Shown: positions 36,081 through 46,718, numbered from the stretch's first letter. The stretch is 58,780 bases of DNA from Ascidiaceihabitans sp. (GCA_028248455.1 JAOKHV010000010.1:1-58780), one strand, 5' to 3'. The notes: a model not told the origin generated them from the letters alone. A program made the numbers and translations.

Positions 36081-37351
36081 GCGGGAAAACATCTGACGCA
36101 ATTCTTGCGCGTATGATGGCTTTGCACCCAAAGATAATTGATCTGACTTTGGATCGTGTTTGGCGTTTGCTTGAGGCTTTGGGTAATCCCCAAGATGATT
36201 TGCCACCTGTGATTCATATCGCCGGAACCAATGGCAAAGGATCGACCCAAGCGATGATCCGTGCCGGACTGGAGGGTGCGGGACAACGCGTTCACGCCTA
36301 TACGTCCCCGCACCTTGCGCGGTTTCACGAACGTATCCGTGTTGCAGGTTCATTGATCACTGAAGATGAGCTGACGGATATTCTGGACGAGTGTTACGCG
36401 GCTAATAACGGCGAAACGATCACGTATTTTGAGATTACTACCTGCGCAGCAATCCTTGCGTTCGCACGCACGCCTGCGGACTACACCTTGCTTGAGGTTG
36501 GCTTGGGGGGGCGCGTTGATGCGACCAATGTTTTTGCCAAACCTGGCCTTACAATCATCACCCCCGTGTCGTTCGATCATCCGCAGTTTTTGGGTAATAC
36601 GGTTGCTGAGATCGCGGGTGAAAAGGCCGGTATTTTGAAGCATGGCGTGCCTGCGATCATAACCCGCCAACCTGACGATGCGATGGAAATTATCGAGGCC
36701 CGCGCCGAACGCTTGGGTGCGCCAATGCTTGTTCAAGGCCAACATTGGGATGCATGGGAAGAACGCGGTCGTTTGATTTATCAGGATGAAACGGGTCTAT
36801 TGGATTTGCCGCCCCCTGCATTGATGGGCGCACATCAATTTCAGAATGCTGGGACAGCAATCACTGCGTTGCGCCACTTTGGTTTTGGGGCAGATGCATG
36901 CGAAGCGGTTCCTATAAATGTGACGTGGGCTGCACGCATGCAAAAGTTGTCCCATGGCCTATTGATTGATGCGGCACCTGATGCGGAATTCTGGCTGGAC
37001 GGTGGTCACAACGCTGCATGTGCTGGAACTTTGGCAGAAACGTTGACGCGATTGCCAAAACGCCCAACCCACCTGATTTGTGGGATGCTAAACACTAAAG
37101 ATATTGGCGGTTATTTGGAACCATTAGTCCCTCATACAGCCAGTCTGACTGCTGTTTCGATTCCTGACGAAGTAAATACTTTGCCTGCTCCTGTGACTGC
37201 ACAAGCAGCGACAGATGTTGGCATGGACGCGGACGAGGCAGACAGCGTTATGGCCGCGGTTCAGGCGATTTTAAAAAAACAATCTGACGCGCGTATCTTG
37301 ATTTGTGGGTCGTTGTACCTTGCTGGCGCGATATTGCGCGAGAACGGCTAG
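36077..37351 (+). CDS. folC: Dihydrofolate/folylpolyglutamate synthase
   Basis: The 424-aa Mur-ligase-type enzyme adds glutamate to dihydropteroate and to folates. Motifs: the ATP loop [13 protein letters not shown] near residue 50, the [15 protein letters not shown] segment, [10 protein letters not shown], and [13 protein letters not shown]. The C-terminal domain includes [16 protein letters not shown]. The length fits the family. It is translationally coupled to accD by a 4-base overlap. Confidence 0.95.
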   Translation: MSGKTSDAILARMMALHPKIIDLTLDRVWRLLEALGNPQDDLPPVIHIAGTNGKGSTQAMIRAGLEGAGQRVHAYTSPHLARFHERIRVAGSLITEDELTDILDECYAANNGETITYFEITTCAAILAFARTPADYTLLEVGLGGRVDATNVFAKPGLTIITPVSFDHPQFLGNTVAEIAGEKAGILKHGVPAIITRQPDDAMEIIEARAERLGAPMLVQGQHWDAWEERGRLIYQDETGLLDLPPPALMGAHQFQNAGTAITALRHFGFGADACEAVPINVTWAARMQKLSHGLLIDAAPDAEFWLDGGHNAACAGTLAETLTRLPKRPTHLICGMLNTKDIGGYLEPLVPHTASLTAVSIPDEVNTLPAPVTAQAATDVGMDADEADSVMAAVQAILKKQSDARILICGSLYLAGAILRENG

Positions 37352-37411
37352 TCTTTCCCACCCACCAGACAGATTCATCAGTAGGTAGATTAATCTACAT
37401 ATACGGTTCTT

Positions 37412-38020
37412 GTGGGAAGCGATGTGAAACGGGGCACAGACAATGCGTCCTTGTTTGACGAGTCTGTTGGCCCTGAACAACAAGGTTATTCTTCAAATAT
37501 GAAGCTGATGATGATCGTCGCTGCGTTCCTAATCGTTACAATTGGCCTAATTCTTGTCCAACCGAATGTAGCGCCCAACCAATTGGCTGAAAACGAGCCG
37601 ACTGAATTGACGAAAACGGCAGATTTGGCCAGCGTACCGTCAGCCGATTATTCTAATTCTGAGGCGGTGGTTATGCGTTCTGAGACGTCTTTGTTGTCTG
37701 TTGGTGGGATTCAACGCGTCGAAAATGTGAGTAAGCTTTTGCGCCAACCCATTCGTTTGAACGGCGCTACTCGCGATATTCGGGCGTTGTCGCGCGAAGT
37801 TTTGGCCAAATTTGGCTATAACGCTTCTGTTGGTGATCGCTTGCATGGCCTTTTGGTACAGGCGTTGGCTGAAGGCCAGTCCGATGCGTATATCGATGCA
37901 TTTCTGAATACCGCAGTGACGCGTGGTGACTTTAGAGCGCCGGTCGCATTGACGATGTCATCAGGTCGTTTCAATACTGATGTGCTGCTTCAAGAGCTGG
38001 TTTTTCAGTTCAACAAATAA
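37412..38020 (+). CDS. Single-pass membrane-anchored protein of unknown function (202 aa)
   Basis: The protein has a short polar N-terminus, one membrane helix (about residues 30-48: LMMIVAAFLIVTIGLILVQP) and an extracytoplasmic domain. The C-terminal half (GYNASVGDRLHGLLVQALAEGQSDAYIDAFLNTA) is well-ordered and likely helical. Start choice is open: GTG at 37412, or GTG at 37424 with GGGAAG a few bases upstream. I do not recognise the family; it reads as a conserved periplasmic anchor protein. It stands between folC and the convergent zapE gene. Confidence 0.65.
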   Translation: MGSDVKRGTDNASLFDESVGPEQQGYSSNMKLMMIVAAFLIVTIGLILVQPNVAPNQLAENEPTELTKTADLASVPSADYSNSEAVVMRSETSLLSVGGIQRVENVSKLLRQPIRLNGATRDIRALSREVLAKFGYNASVGDRLHGLLVQALAEGQSDAYIDAFLNTAVTRGDFRAPVALTMSSGRFNTDVLLQELVFQFNK

Positions 38021-38021
38021 C

Positions 38022-39092
38022 CTAGCTGTCAGGCTGTTTGCCCCATCCGTCGCTTTGCATTTCGCGCAGCCGCGATGCCGTTCGTTCAAATTCAAACGTG
38101 CCCTCACCTTCTAGATACAACATTTCAGGTGATGCAGCGGCTGAGCAGATCAGACGGACGCGTGCCTCATAAAGGGCATCGATGAGCGTGACAAAGCGTT
38201 TGGCTTCGTTAAAGTTATCTCGCGACAGACATGGGATATCATCGATCAAAAGAACTTTGACGGCTTCTGCAACGGCCAAGTAGTCCGCCGGTCCCAACGG
38301 TTTGCCACACAGTTCAAAAAATCCTGTACGGGCGATTCCATTGCGAAACTGGGGTAGGATGACATCACGACCTTTGACTTGCAGTGTTAGTGGTTCTGAC
38401 GGGCCACCAGTCAGATCCTTCCACACACTGTCCATGGCAGCGTGAGCTTTCGCATTGGACGGAGTAAAATAGACTTGGGACCCTGAAAGACGATCTTGTC
38501 GGTAATCTGTCGGGCTGACCAATTCCCAAAGGTTCATCTTGTCTTTGATCAGATCGATGAAGGGTAGGAAAGCTTCGCGATTTAATCCGTGTTTGTATAG
38601 ATCCTCGGGCAGGCGGTTAGAGGTGGTGATGATAACAACCCCAGCATCAAACAATGCCTCAAACAGGCGGCCAACGATCATAGCATCCGTGATGTCTGTG
38701 ATCTGCATTTCATCGAATGCTAGGACCTTTACCTGCGATATGACTTTGGCCGCGACAGGTGTAATTGGATCGTCGACACGAGTGGCGCGGGCGGTATGCA
38801 TTGCGGCCTGAATTTCCTGCATGAAGGCATGAAAGTGGACACGTCGCACCGGCACATCACCAAGGTTCTGCGCAAATAAATCCATCAGCATTGATTTGCC
38901 GCGCCCAACCCCGCCCCATAGGTATAGACCCATCGGTGGTTTGGGAGCTTTGCGAAACCAACCTGCTTTGGCAGGCTGAGATACTTCAGCACGGATACGT
39001 TCTAATTCTGGTAAAACGGCTTCTTGTGCTGGATCGGGACTTAGGGTCCCCTCAGCAATCAAATCCGCATAAATCTGGGTTAAAGTGGTCAT
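38022..39092 (-). CDS. zapE: Cell division protein ZapE (AFG1-like ATPase)
   Basis: The 356-aa AAA-type ATPase has a Walker A segment GLYLWGGVGRGKSMLMDLF (about residues 56-74), a Walker B VLAFDEMQITDI and the sensor region VVIITTSNRLPEDLYKHGLNR. ZapE binds the Z-ring in E. coli, while the eukaryotic relative LACE1/AFG1 acts in mitochondrial protein quality control. The length and C-terminus (GEGTFEFERTASRLREMQS) match the family. The ATG at 39092 is close to a divergent MFS gene. Confidence 0.93.
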   Translation of the reverse strand: MTTLTQIYADLIAEGTLSPDPAQEAVLPELERIRAEVSQPAKAGWFRKAPKPPMGLYLWGGVGRGKSMLMDLFAQNLGDVPVRRVHFHAFMQEIQAAMHTARATRVDDPITPVAAKVISQVKVLAFDEMQITDITDAMIVGRLFEALFDAGVVIITTSNRLPEDLYKHGLNREAFLPFIDLIKDKMNLWELVSPTDYRQDRLSGSQVYFTPSNAKAHAAMDSVWKDLTGGPSEPLTLQVKGRDVILPQFRNGIARTGFFELCGKPLGPADYLAVAEAVKVLLIDDIPCLSRDNFNEAKRFVTLIDALYEARVRLICSAAASPEMLYLEGEGTFEFERTASRLREMQSDGWGKQPDS

Positions 39093-39216
39093 GTGGTCGG
39101 CATACCTTGCGTACGGATTTAATGAAAGATCACTGTTGGTGATGGGCTCATAATAAATGCTGAATTGACCCGTGGGGCATTAGGCGTAACGTAGCAATAA
39201 AAAGCGAAAGTCGCAG

Positions 39217-40452
39217 ATGCAAAAACATACATCCATAATGAACCCCGTCTTATTGGCGGGCTGTTTGATCATCATGGTCAGTTTCGCAGTACGTGCTTCC
39301 TTTGGCGTTTTCCAAATTCCAATCGCTGAAGAATTTAATTGGCTGCGCAGCGAGTTTTCCTTGGCGATTGCGATTCAGAATTTGGCGTGGGGTATTGGAC
39401 AACCGATATTTGGAGCGATTGCGGAAAAGGTTGGTGATCGCAAAGCCATCATTATCGGTGCGCTTTTATACGCACTGGGCATGGTAATGTCCGCCAATGG
39501 TGTGACGCCGGGTGAGCATCAGGCCTATGCGTGGCTTGTTGGGTTTGGGATCGCAGGTACGGGTTTTGGTGTGATCTTGGCGATTGTTGGCCGTGCGTCT
39601 TCGGATGAAAACCGATCGATGTCTTTGGCCATTGCTACTGCAGCTGGCAGCGTTGGACAGGTGTTTGGTGCGCCTTTGGCTGAGTATTTGATGACAATGA
39701 TGACATGGCAATCGGTTTTCCTGGTTTTCGCTGCCGCCATCGTTTCCTTGATATTGGTACTACCACTGATGCGTGCGCCGGTGATGGTAAGTAAAGCGGA
39801 ATTAGAAGAAAGCCTTGGCAAGATTTTGATCAAAGCGTTCAAGGACCCATCATACACGTTTATCTTTATAGGGTTCTTTTCTTGTGGCTATCAGTTGGGA
39901 TTTATCACTGCGCATTTCCCAGCATTTGTGACTGAAATATGTGGTCCGATCATAGCCGGTGGTGTGCTGCATAACATGGGTATTACAACGACATCTGCAT
40001 TGGGTGCGACCGCCATTTCATTGATCGGTGCGGCTAACATTTTTGGTACCTTGGCTGCTGGGTGGGCTGGTAATCGATACTCCAAAAAGCATCTTTTGGC
40101 GGGTGTATATTTGGGTCGAACAATCATTGCAGGATTGTTTATCTTGCTTCCTATTACGCCGCTTTCAGTTGTTATTTTTTCAGTGGCGATGGGGTCACTC
40201 TGGTTGGCAACGGTGCCGTTAACGTCTGGTTTGATCGCACATATTTACGGTGTTCGTTATATGGGAACGCTGTATGGCATCGTGTTCTTTAGTCACCAAT
40301 TGGGCAGTTTCCTTGGTGTTTGGTTGGGTGGTCGACTTTACGATATGTATGGCGATTATACGGCTGTTTGGTGGATTGGTGTGGGGGTAGGAGCCTTCAG
40401 TGCGATTGTGCACCTGCCTATTCGCGAACGCCCACTTGCAGTCGCCGCTTAG
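39217..40452 (+). CDS. MFS transporter (oxalate/formate antiporter-like)
   Basis: The 411-aa protein has about 12 membrane helices in two halves. The N-half carries GVFQIPIAEEFNWLRSEFSLAIAIQNLAWGIGQPIFG and a cytoplasmic loop AEKVGDRKAIIIG of the major facilitator type. The second half includes AAGWAGNRYSKKHLLAG. The pattern is closest to the monocarboxylate/oxalate-formate branch; the substrate cannot be fixed. Its stop overlaps the stop of the broken alpha/beta hydrolase gene in convergent orientation. Confidence 0.88.
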   Translation: MQKHTSIMNPVLLAGCLIIMVSFAVRASFGVFQIPIAEEFNWLRSEFSLAIAIQNLAWGIGQPIFGAIAEKVGDRKAIIIGALLYALGMVMSANGVTPGEHQAYAWLVGFGIAGTGFGVILAIVGRASSDENRSMSLAIATAAGSVGQVFGAPLAEYLMTMMTWQSVFLVFAAAIVSLILVLPLMRAPVMVSKAELEESLGKILIKAFKDPSYTFIFIGFFSCGYQLGFITAHFPAFVTEICGPIIAGGVLHNMGITTTSALGATAISLIGAANIFGTLAAGWAGNRYSKKHLLAGVYLGRTIIAGLFILLPITPLSVVIFSVAMGSLWLATVPLTSGLIAHIYGVRYMGTLYGIVFFSHQLGSFLGVWLGGRLYDMYGDYTAVWWIGVGVGAFSAIVHLPIRERPLAVAA

Positions 40453-41369
40453 GTTTGCGCTGCCATTGCGTTGCTAATAATTTCTGACACTTGCGTTGCG
40501 TGGGTATAGGGTACGCCATGGCCAGCATCGTCTATGATCACTTGCACTGTCGTTGGTGGCCAGCTTGTTAGAGTGCGAGCGGCTGTAAGTGGAATTACTG
40601 CATCGTCGCGCCCTCAAATGGCTAGCACCGGAAGACCCGCATGGTGAATCGCGTTGTGTTCCTCTTGCTGGGATTTTCCGAGCAATCCACGCAGGCTAGA
40701 CAACACTGCAGGTACAAAACCGCGATGGCGCAACTCACGTTCTTGTTGATCAGAGATTCTGGGAACATGTGCAGGCAGTTTACGTTCTGCCTGAATGCCT
40801 TTGCGCAATTCGTTTGGGTAGAACGCCAGCATCAGCCAATCACCAATAATTGGTGTGCCCACGATGAACTTCACAAGTTTTCCAGATACAATTTCCATTC
40901 CAGCGGGTGCCAATAGGACCAATTGGCCGATACGTTCAGGCTGTGTTGCTGCAAAAGCCGAAGCAATGGTACCCCCCATTGAATAACTAACAATCGAAAT
41001 TGTGTCTGTGATGTCTTGGTGCCGTAGAAGGTCATTTAACTGTTGCGTAAAGAAGGCCTCGTTCTGTTTGCCTCGTGGCCTTTCCGAGTACCCGCAACCG
41101 TATAAATCATATGTCAAAACGCGGCACCCCATCAATGCTAAGCCTTTTGATAAACTGTCCTAAACGATAGATGGAGTTGTTAAGCCGTGAATGCAGGCAA
41201 CGATTGGTCTGCGTTCTGAGCCAAACCATTCGTAATGGGTGATCCCCTGTGACAGCTGAGCGAACTGACCAGAGGCAGTGACGCGTACAGTCGAATTCAT
41301 AGAGCTGCGCGTCAGTTCAATCATCAAAGGGATTGCGATAAAGGCAACCAATATCAAGCAGCCCCACAT
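40449..41369 (-). pseudogene. Alpha/beta hydrolase broken by two in-frame stops
   Basis: One frame of 307 codons encodes a membrane-anchored alpha/beta hydrolase: N-terminal helix, CIHGLTTPSIV, YDLYGCGYSERPRG, nucleophile SYSMGG, GRDDAVIPL (Asp) and DAGHGVPY (His). The frame is interrupted by TAG at 41160-41162, directly after IHGLTTPSIV, and by TGA at 40614-40616, between LPVLAI and GRDDAV. In relatives both positions are normally Trp, so each stop is one G-to-A change from TGG. All catalytic residues survive, so the loss looks recent. The ATG overlaps the stop of the upstream cyclodeaminase-like gene. Confidence 0.88.
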
Positions 41370-42289
41370 CAATGCTTGGCTATCCAGCGATCCAAAATAT
41401 AACGGCTTGTCATCAGATCGAGGTGTGCGCCACCACCGTTCTTGAATAAAGTAATTTCGTCGTCTGAATGGCGGGTGAAATTTGAAATATTATAGTAGTC
41501 TGCAACGATATCGTTGGCCGATATTGCGCCAGTCTCAGTTGGTATTTTAATTTCACCGATGTGCCCGACAGTTGTGTCTATGCTGTCTACAAAAATGCGT
41601 GAATGCTGTAGTGCTGCATCGTCTACTTCGCGCATGTCCGGACGGTATGCGCCAATAAGGTCGATGTGTTGGCCTGCTTGCAACCACTCGCCTTTGATTA
41701 ATGGTTGGGTCGACATGGTCGCGGAGGTGACGATGTCTGCGTTGCGTACTGCCTGCTCTAAATCGGTGGCAACAGAAAGGGTGGGGCGTTCGGCTGCCAT
41801 CAACTCAGCGTTTTTTGTTGTGCGGTTCCAGACTGAGAACTGGGCGTTTGGAAAGGCTGTGCTGTATGCGTCATGCAGCGAGCGGCCTACCGTGCCTGCG
41901 CCCACAATCAAAATGTTACGACTGTCGGGACGTGCGAGGCGGCGTGCCGCCGTTATGCTGTCGCCAGCTGTTTTCCATTTGGTTACGAGATGAAAATCAA
42001 CGATGGCTTCCAAAGTGCCGTCGGTATCGGAATATAAATTAACGCCACCGTTGACCACCGGTTTAGATTCAGATGGATTGTTTGGAAAAATTGTTGCGGT
42101 TTTAACGGCGATGCCCAGTCCATCGATCCAAGCTGAGCGGCTTAGCAAAGTGTCTGAGCCACGATACAAAAATGTGTCTCCAATTTCTGCTTTGGGTAGG
42201 TTGTGCCCTGCAGCTAACGCATCGGTTAAGCCAATCCAGCCAAGGAGCGCTTCCCCCTCTTCAAATGGTATAAACGGAACAGAGGTCAT
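41369..42289 (-). CDS. Ornithine cyclodeaminase / mu-crystallin family protein
   Basis: The 306-aa protein has the Rossmann motif NILIVGAGTVGRSLHDAY near residue 130 and the segment ADIVTSATMSTQPLI, both typical of the family, plus the N-terminal dimer domain. Family members include ornithine cyclodeaminase, alanine dehydrogenase and imine reductases, so the substrate is uncertain. Its ATG overlaps the stop of the HAD gene (ATGA) and its own stop overlaps the start of the broken hydrolase: all are parts of one coupled operon. Confidence 0.87.
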   Translation of the reverse strand: MTSVPFIPFEEGEALLGWIGLTDALAAGHNLPKAEIGDTFLYRGSDTLLSRSAWIDGLGIAVKTATIFPNNPSESKPVVNGGVNLYSDTDGTLEAIVDFHLVTKWKTAGDSITAARRLARPDSRNILIVGAGTVGRSLHDAYSTAFPNAQFSVWNRTTKNAELMAAERPTLSVATDLEQAVRNADIVTSATMSTQPLIKGEWLQAGQHIDLIGAYRPDMREVDDAALQHSRIFVDSIDTTVGHIGEIKIPTETGAISANDIVADYYNISNFTRHSDDEITLFKNGGGAHLDLMTSRYILDRWIAKH

Positions 42290-42906
42290 TTTGCTTCGGC
42301 TTCGGTCAATAGCCCTTCAGCCACAAGACGATCTGCCCAACCCTGAGGGTGTTCAAATAAATGCGTTTTCCAACCGCGTGTATCGGCGGCGACGATGTTG
42401 TCGGTGCGATCATCCGCAAAGATTAATTCGTCGCCAAACAAACCTGAACTATCTTCGAGCATTTGGTAAATCAATGCGGCTGGCTTGATGATACCCATAT
42501 GACCAGAGATAAAATCACGGTCAAATTTGCGCATGAACGGGTATGTCTTTGCCGCCAGATCGTAAGTCTGAATGCCAAAGTTCGTTAGAGAGAAAACTGG
42601 AATGCCTTTGGCCTGCAATGCATACATCAGACGTTCTGAATGCGGGATCAAAGGGGCGGCCATTTCAATCCAACGGTCATGCCAGATTTGTAATTCATCA
42701 GCCCAGTCTGGATTGTCTTTCGCTGTTTGCTCCAGCGTCTCTTTAAACGGTGCGCCAGCATCAATCCGGTCGTTCATTCCGTGTAAATCAACAGCGGCAA
42801 AAAAACCGCGACGGCGCTCTTCGCCAATAACGCTGTCAAAAAACTGTTCGGGCTGCCAGCCAATGAATACATTTCCAATGTCAAAAACGACGGCTTTGAT
42901 TGTCAT
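42286..42906 (-). CDS. HAD-family phosphatase
   Basis: The 206-aa protein starts MTIKAVVFDIGNVFIGW, where the nucleophilic Asp is kept and the second Asp of motif I is replaced, as in the YihX-like group of sugar-phosphate or FMN phosphatases. Motif II (FSLTNFG), a Lys in motif III (IIKPAALIYQ) and motif IV (LIFADDRTDNI) follow. The cap is small and helical. ATG at 42906 has AGGA eight bases upstream; an earlier in-frame start would overlap the neighbour. The substrate is not known. Confidence 0.88.
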   Translation of the reverse strand: MTIKAVVFDIGNVFIGWQPEQFFDSVIGEERRRGFFAAVDLHGMNDRIDAGAPFKETLEQTAKDNPDWADELQIWHDRWIEMAAPLIPHSERLMYALQAKGIPVFSLTNFGIQTYDLAAKTYPFMRKFDRDFISGHMGIIKPAALIYQMLEDSSGLFGDELIFADDRTDNIVAADTRGWKTHLFEHPQGWADRLVAEGLLTEAEAK

Positions 42907-42916
42907 GGAGGTCTTC

Positions 42917-43369
42917 CTATTGTTGTTTTGCAGCAGCGCGCAGTTCGCGTTCAAGTGCTTCTAAAAACCGGGACCGGTCTGTCTTTGAAAATGCTTTTCC
43001 GCCGCCTTGGCGAAATGGATCGGCAGCGCGTAGGTCAGCCATTAAGTCACGTGTCGCAAGGATGTTGCCAATGTTGGCTTGGGTCAATGCCTCGCCGTTG
43101 TGTTTAAGAACACGGGCACCAGCCTCAACACATTTTGCGGCCAATGGAATGTCGCCTGTGACAACGACATCGCCTGGCCCACAACGATCAGCGATCCACA
43201 TATCCGCAATGTCTGGACCATCGGCCACAATGACTGTTTCGACCAATGGATTGGCTGATGGGCGTAAGCCGCCGTTTGAAACTACGAACATCTTACATGC
43301 GTGACGCGTTGCCACCCTTTCGGCTTCGGCCTTCACAGGGCAAGCATCCGCGTCAATGTAGAGACTCAT
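42917..43369 (-). CDS. YaiI/YqxD (DUF188) family protein
   Basis: The 150-aa protein matches the DUF188 (PIN-like) family: [20 protein letters not shown] at the start, [20 protein letters not shown], and [19 protein letters not shown] with the acidic cluster expected of a PIN-fold nuclease-like core. Function is unproven. The ATG overlaps the sthA stop by four bases, and the HAD gene starts 10 bases after its stop. Confidence 0.92.
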   Translation of the reverse strand: MSLYIDADACPVKAEAERVATRHACKMFVVSNGGLRPSANPLVETVIVADGPDIADMWIADRCGPGDVVVTGDIPLAAKCVEAGARVLKHNGEALTQANIGNILATRDLMADLRAADPFRQGGGKAFSKTDRSRFLEALERELRAAAKQQ

Positions 43370-44793
43370 TTTTTGGATTTCTTCTTTGGTGTTTTGAACT
43401 CGTCCGGGATCGGCATGCGATTAAATGCATCGAGACCAGCAATCTTATAGGCCTCTGCCAAAGTTGGATAGTTGAAGGTGTTCTGAACGAAATAGTCTAC
43501 AGTCCCTTTGAGGTTCAAAACAGCCTGAGCGATGTGGATCAGCTCAGTTGCACCTTCGCCAACGATTTGCACGCCCAGTACACGACGTGTTTTGAGGGAA
43601 ACCAGCATCTTCAGCATCCCGTGTTCAAGACCCATGATGTGCCCACGTGATGTTTCGCGAAAACGTGCTTCGCCGATTTCGTATGGGATCTCGCGTTCTT
43701 GCATCTCTTCTTCGGACATGCCGCAGGTGGAGATTTCTGGAACAGAATAAATCCCATAAGGGAACCAAGCGCTTTCGCCCAATGTTGGAGTGTCCAGTGC
43801 GTGACACGCAGCAACGCGGCCTTGTTGGCCCGAGGTTGAGGCAAGCGAGGGGTGACCGATAACATCCCCAGCGGCATAGATATGGGGTGCCGACGTTTGA
43901 TAGGTTTTACGGTCAACCTCGATGCGGCCACGGTGATCAGTTTCCAAACCAGCGGCGTCGGGGTTCAATTTATCAGTTGCGCCCATGCGACCGGCTGCAA
44001 ACAGCAACATCTCGCTACGGATGTGACGCCCGTTTTCGAGAGTGACTTCGACATGATCGCCAGCGTCTTCAACAGTCTCAATTGCAGAGCCAAGGCGCAG
44101 ATCAACGCCGTTCTCTTTGATCTGATGTGTGAAGTCTTGGATGATCGCTTTGTCGATGAAATCAAGGAAGGTATCACGCGGCTCGATCAGGGTGACGTCG
44201 ATGTCGAGAGCCGCAAACATAGAAGCGTATTCAACACCAATAACACCAGCACCGACAACAATCAAACTACGTGGAATTTGCGCCATGTCTAGGAACTCGT
44301 CGCTGTCCAGAATCGTCGTGCCATTGAACGGGATGTAATCTGGGCGGTATGTCTTTGTGCCGGTTGAGATTAAGAACTTGTCGGCAGTCAGCGTTGTGCT
44401 TTCACCCGCTTCAGTCTCTACCTCGATTGTGTTCGCATCAATGAAGTGAGCTACGCCGTGTAATGTCTCAACGTGGTTACGATTGAACTGGTGCTCTAGA
44501 ACATCGACTTCGTGGTCGAGGGTCATGTGCAAGCGCCCCTTTAGATCTTCCGCTTTGATCTCTTGTTTTACGCGGTACGAGCGACCGTAAAAGCTGCGCT
44601 CGCGCCATCCTGAAAGGTTCAATACCGTTTCGCGCAGGGTCTTGGATGGGATGGTGCCAGTGTGTACTGAAACGCCGCCAACGCGGCCTTTGCGATCGAT
44701 CACTAAAACGCGGCGTTTTAGTTTGCCAGCTTGGATTGCGGCAGAACGGCCGGATGGGCCGGAACCGATGATGATAAGGTCATAATGGCTCAT
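43366..44793 (-). CDS. sthA: Soluble NAD(P) transhydrogenase
   Basis: The 475-aa flavoprotein is of the pyridine nucleotide-disulfide oxidoreductase type: FAD motif [19 protein letters not shown](P) motif [15 protein letters not shown] and the C-terminal dimer domain. The redox CxxxxC of lipoamide dehydrogenase is absent ([17 protein letters not shown]), as in soluble transhydrogenases, so it likely moves hydride between NADPH and NAD. The C-terminus ends in a Lys-rich tail. It follows fghA after three bases and heads into yaiI by overlap. Confidence 0.9.
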   Translation of the reverse strand: MSHYDLIIIGSGPSGRSAAIQAGKLKRRVLVIDRKGRVGGVSVHTGTIPSKTLRETVLNLSGWRERSFYGRSYRVKQEIKAEDLKGRLHMTLDHEVDVLEHQFNRNHVETLHGVAHFIDANTIEVETEAGESTTLTADKFLISTGTKTYRPDYIPFNGTTILDSDEFLDMAQIPRSLIVVGAGVIGVEYASMFAALDIDVTLIEPRDTFLDFIDKAIIQDFTHQIKENGVDLRLGSAIETVEDAGDHVEVTLENGRHIRSEMLLFAAGRMGATDKLNPDAAGLETDHRGRIEVDRKTYQTSAPHIYAAGDVIGHPSLASTSGQQGRVAACHALDTPTLGESAWFPYGIYSVPEISTCGMSEEEMQEREIPYEIGEARFRETSRGHIMGLEHGMLKMLVSLKTRRVLGVQIVGEGATELIHIAQAVLNLKGTVDYFVQNTFNYPTLAEAYKIAGLDAFNRMPIPDEFKTPKKKSKK

Positions 44794-44796
44794 GGT

Positions 44797-45633
44797 TTAA
44801 TCCGTATATAGGGCGTCAGCATGGAAGGCGACGTGGTCTTCCATGAACGTTGAAACAAAGAAGTAGCTGTGGTCGTAGCCAGGTTGTAGGCGCACTGTCG
44901 CTTCTTGGCGGCGTTTGGCGATTGCTACGGAAAGCGCTTCGGGTTTCAGCAAATCAATGAACTGATCTGAAGTGCCTGTGTCGATCAGGACGGGTCCATC
45001 AAAGCCGGTTTTTTCCATCATGAGGCTCGCATCATGTGCGGCCCAGGTGGTTTCGTCTGTGCCAAGATATGCGGTCAGTTGCTTGCGTCCCCAATCCGCG
45101 GTTGTTGGGCTGCAGATTGGTGCAAAGGCTGAAACCGAACGGTAGCGGCCAGGCAAACCCATCGCAATGGTCAACGCGCCGTGGCCACCCATTGAGTGAC
45201 CAGTTATTGATTGACGGTCCATATCGATGCTGAAATTTTCTGCGATCAATGCTGGCAACTCTTCGGTGATGTAATCCCACATTTGGAAATTCGGTTTCCA
45301 TGGGTCTTGGGTCGCATTGACGTAAAATCCAGCACCTTGCCCAAGGTCATAGTTTTCGTCATCTGAAACACTTTCGCCGCGCGGGGAGGTATCCGGGAAA
45401 ATTAATGCGATCCCATGTTCCGCTGCCCAAACTTGAGCACCCGCTTTGGACATTGCGTTTTCGTGTGTGCAAGTGAGGCCTGAAAGATACCAAAGCACGG
45501 GAACCGGTCCGTCTTTTGCTTCGACAGGCAGGAACACCGCAAATGTCATGTCACATGCACAGGATTTTGACGTGTGAGAGTAGACGCCTTGGGTACCACC
45601 AAAGCAGGTATTCTCGGAAGCGGTCTTCATCAT
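44797..45633 (-). CDS. fghA: S-formylglutathione hydrolase
   Basis: The 278-aa esterase-D type hydrolase splits S-formylglutathione to formate and glutathione in formaldehyde oxidation. The nucleophile lies in TGHSMGGHGALT (Ser147); the N-terminal LSGLTCTHENAM segment and the YDHSYFFVSTF end with the His are typical. The length is normal. Two ATGs in tandem start the gene, with GGAG upstream. It is the first gene of the minus-strand operon ending in the broken hydrolase; no formaldehyde dehydrogenase gene is in the window. Confidence 0.94.
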   Translation of the reverse strand: MMKTASENTCFGGTQGVYSHTSKSCACDMTFAVFLPVEAKDGPVPVLWYLSGLTCTHENAMSKAGAQVWAAEHGIALIFPDTSPRGESVSDDENYDLGQGAGFYVNATQDPWKPNFQMWDYITEELPALIAENFSIDMDRQSITGHSMGGHGALTIAMGLPGRYRSVSAFAPICSPTTADWGRKQLTAYLGTDETTWAAHDASLMMEKTGFDGPVLIDTGTSDQFIDLLKPEALSVAIAKRRQEATVRLQPGYDHSYFFVSTFMEDHVAFHADALYTD

Positions 45634-45728
45634 TATCTCCTTACGGCAGTTACTTACATCGCTAGCGGTTGGCGAGGGTTTGGTAAAGTGCAGGTCTCTT
45701 TTGAGAGCGCAATTACGATTGATTGAGG

Positions 45729-46658
45729 CTAAGAGTTAGTTACCCACCCGATAACCAAACTGACGGTGAGAATACTTATCGCAGTTGAAACCAGAATTGC
45801 TGCCGAAACTCTTTGTGGAGCTACGCTGTAGTGCTGTGCCAACATGTATACGTTTCCAGCGACAGGTAGCGATGCGGCGGCAATCAAAACCGCTGCGCTG
45901 TAAGGATCAACCGAGAAAAGGAAGAGCGCACCAAATGCGACGAAGGCGGGATGAAGGACCAATTTACAAAAAGTTAGCCAGCCAGCGACTTCAATGCGTT
46001 CGGCTGATTTCGTGGCAAGGGATGCGCCGATTGCAAACAATGCCCCAGGGGTTGCAGCACCGCCAAGGATTGCAAGGAATTCGTTGAGAGGGACGGGGAT
46101 CGTTAAATCAAAACCAGAGCACAAAAGCCCTAGTGTCATTGCAACGATCATGGGGTTTTTAACCAACCCTAAGCCAACAGTTTTTAAGATGCGTATCGAC
46201 ATCTGGCCATCTTGTGATCCAGTGACAAGGATCACGACCAACGATGAGAATATGATCAGATCAACAGCTAGCATCATCATGATCGGTCCAACCGCTGCTT
46301 CACCCAAAATCAAGGTCAGCATCGGGAGGCCTAGAAATCCAATATTGCCGATCACAGCACATTGCGCTTCGATTGCGTTGGTGGCGACATTCAAGTTGCG
46401 CAGGAATCCCACAATCGTTGCGATTCCATAAACGAATGCGGTGCCCCAAAGATAAGCCGCGATGAGCCGAGCATCCCATACTTCGGACAATTCGATGTTT
46501 GCGGCAAACCGGAAAATCATTGCAGAAAGGGCAAAGAAGAACACGAATTTAGTCAGATATTTTGTAGCGTCTTCATTGAAGAATCCCGTACGTCCGGCCC
46601 CATAGCCTAACGCTATGATTGCGAAGAATGGTAACGTTTGCAAAAAAATCATGAGCAT
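45729..46658 (-). CDS. AEC family transporter
   Basis: The 309-aa protein has about ten membrane helices and the pattern of the auxin efflux carrier family: LPFFAIIALGYGAGRTGFF near the start, LTKFVFFFALSAMIFRF, and GNIGFLGLPMLTLILGEAA in the middle. Bacterial members export or import small organic acids such as malate or malonate. The substrate is unknown. It lies alone between fghA and paaK on the same strand. Confidence 0.88.
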   Translation of the reverse strand: MLMIFLQTLPFFAIIALGYGAGRTGFFNEDATKYLTKFVFFFALSAMIFRFAANIELSEVWDARLIAAYLWGTAFVYGIATIVGFLRNLNVATNAIEAQCAVIGNIGFLGLPMLTLILGEAAVGPIMMMLAVDLIIFSSLVVILVTGSQDGQMSIRILKTVGLGLVKNPMIVAMTLGLLCSGFDLTIPVPLNEFLAILGGAATPGALFAIGASLATKSAERIEVAGWLTFCKLVLHPAFVAFGALFLFSVDPYSAAVLIAAASLPVAGNVYMLAQHYSVAPQRVSAAILVSTAISILTVSLVIGWVTNS

Positions 46659-46718
46659 AACGTCAGCTTATGCCGCCAGTGATCGGTCTGGCAATGTGGG
46701 GTGCATGAATTTTGATAG

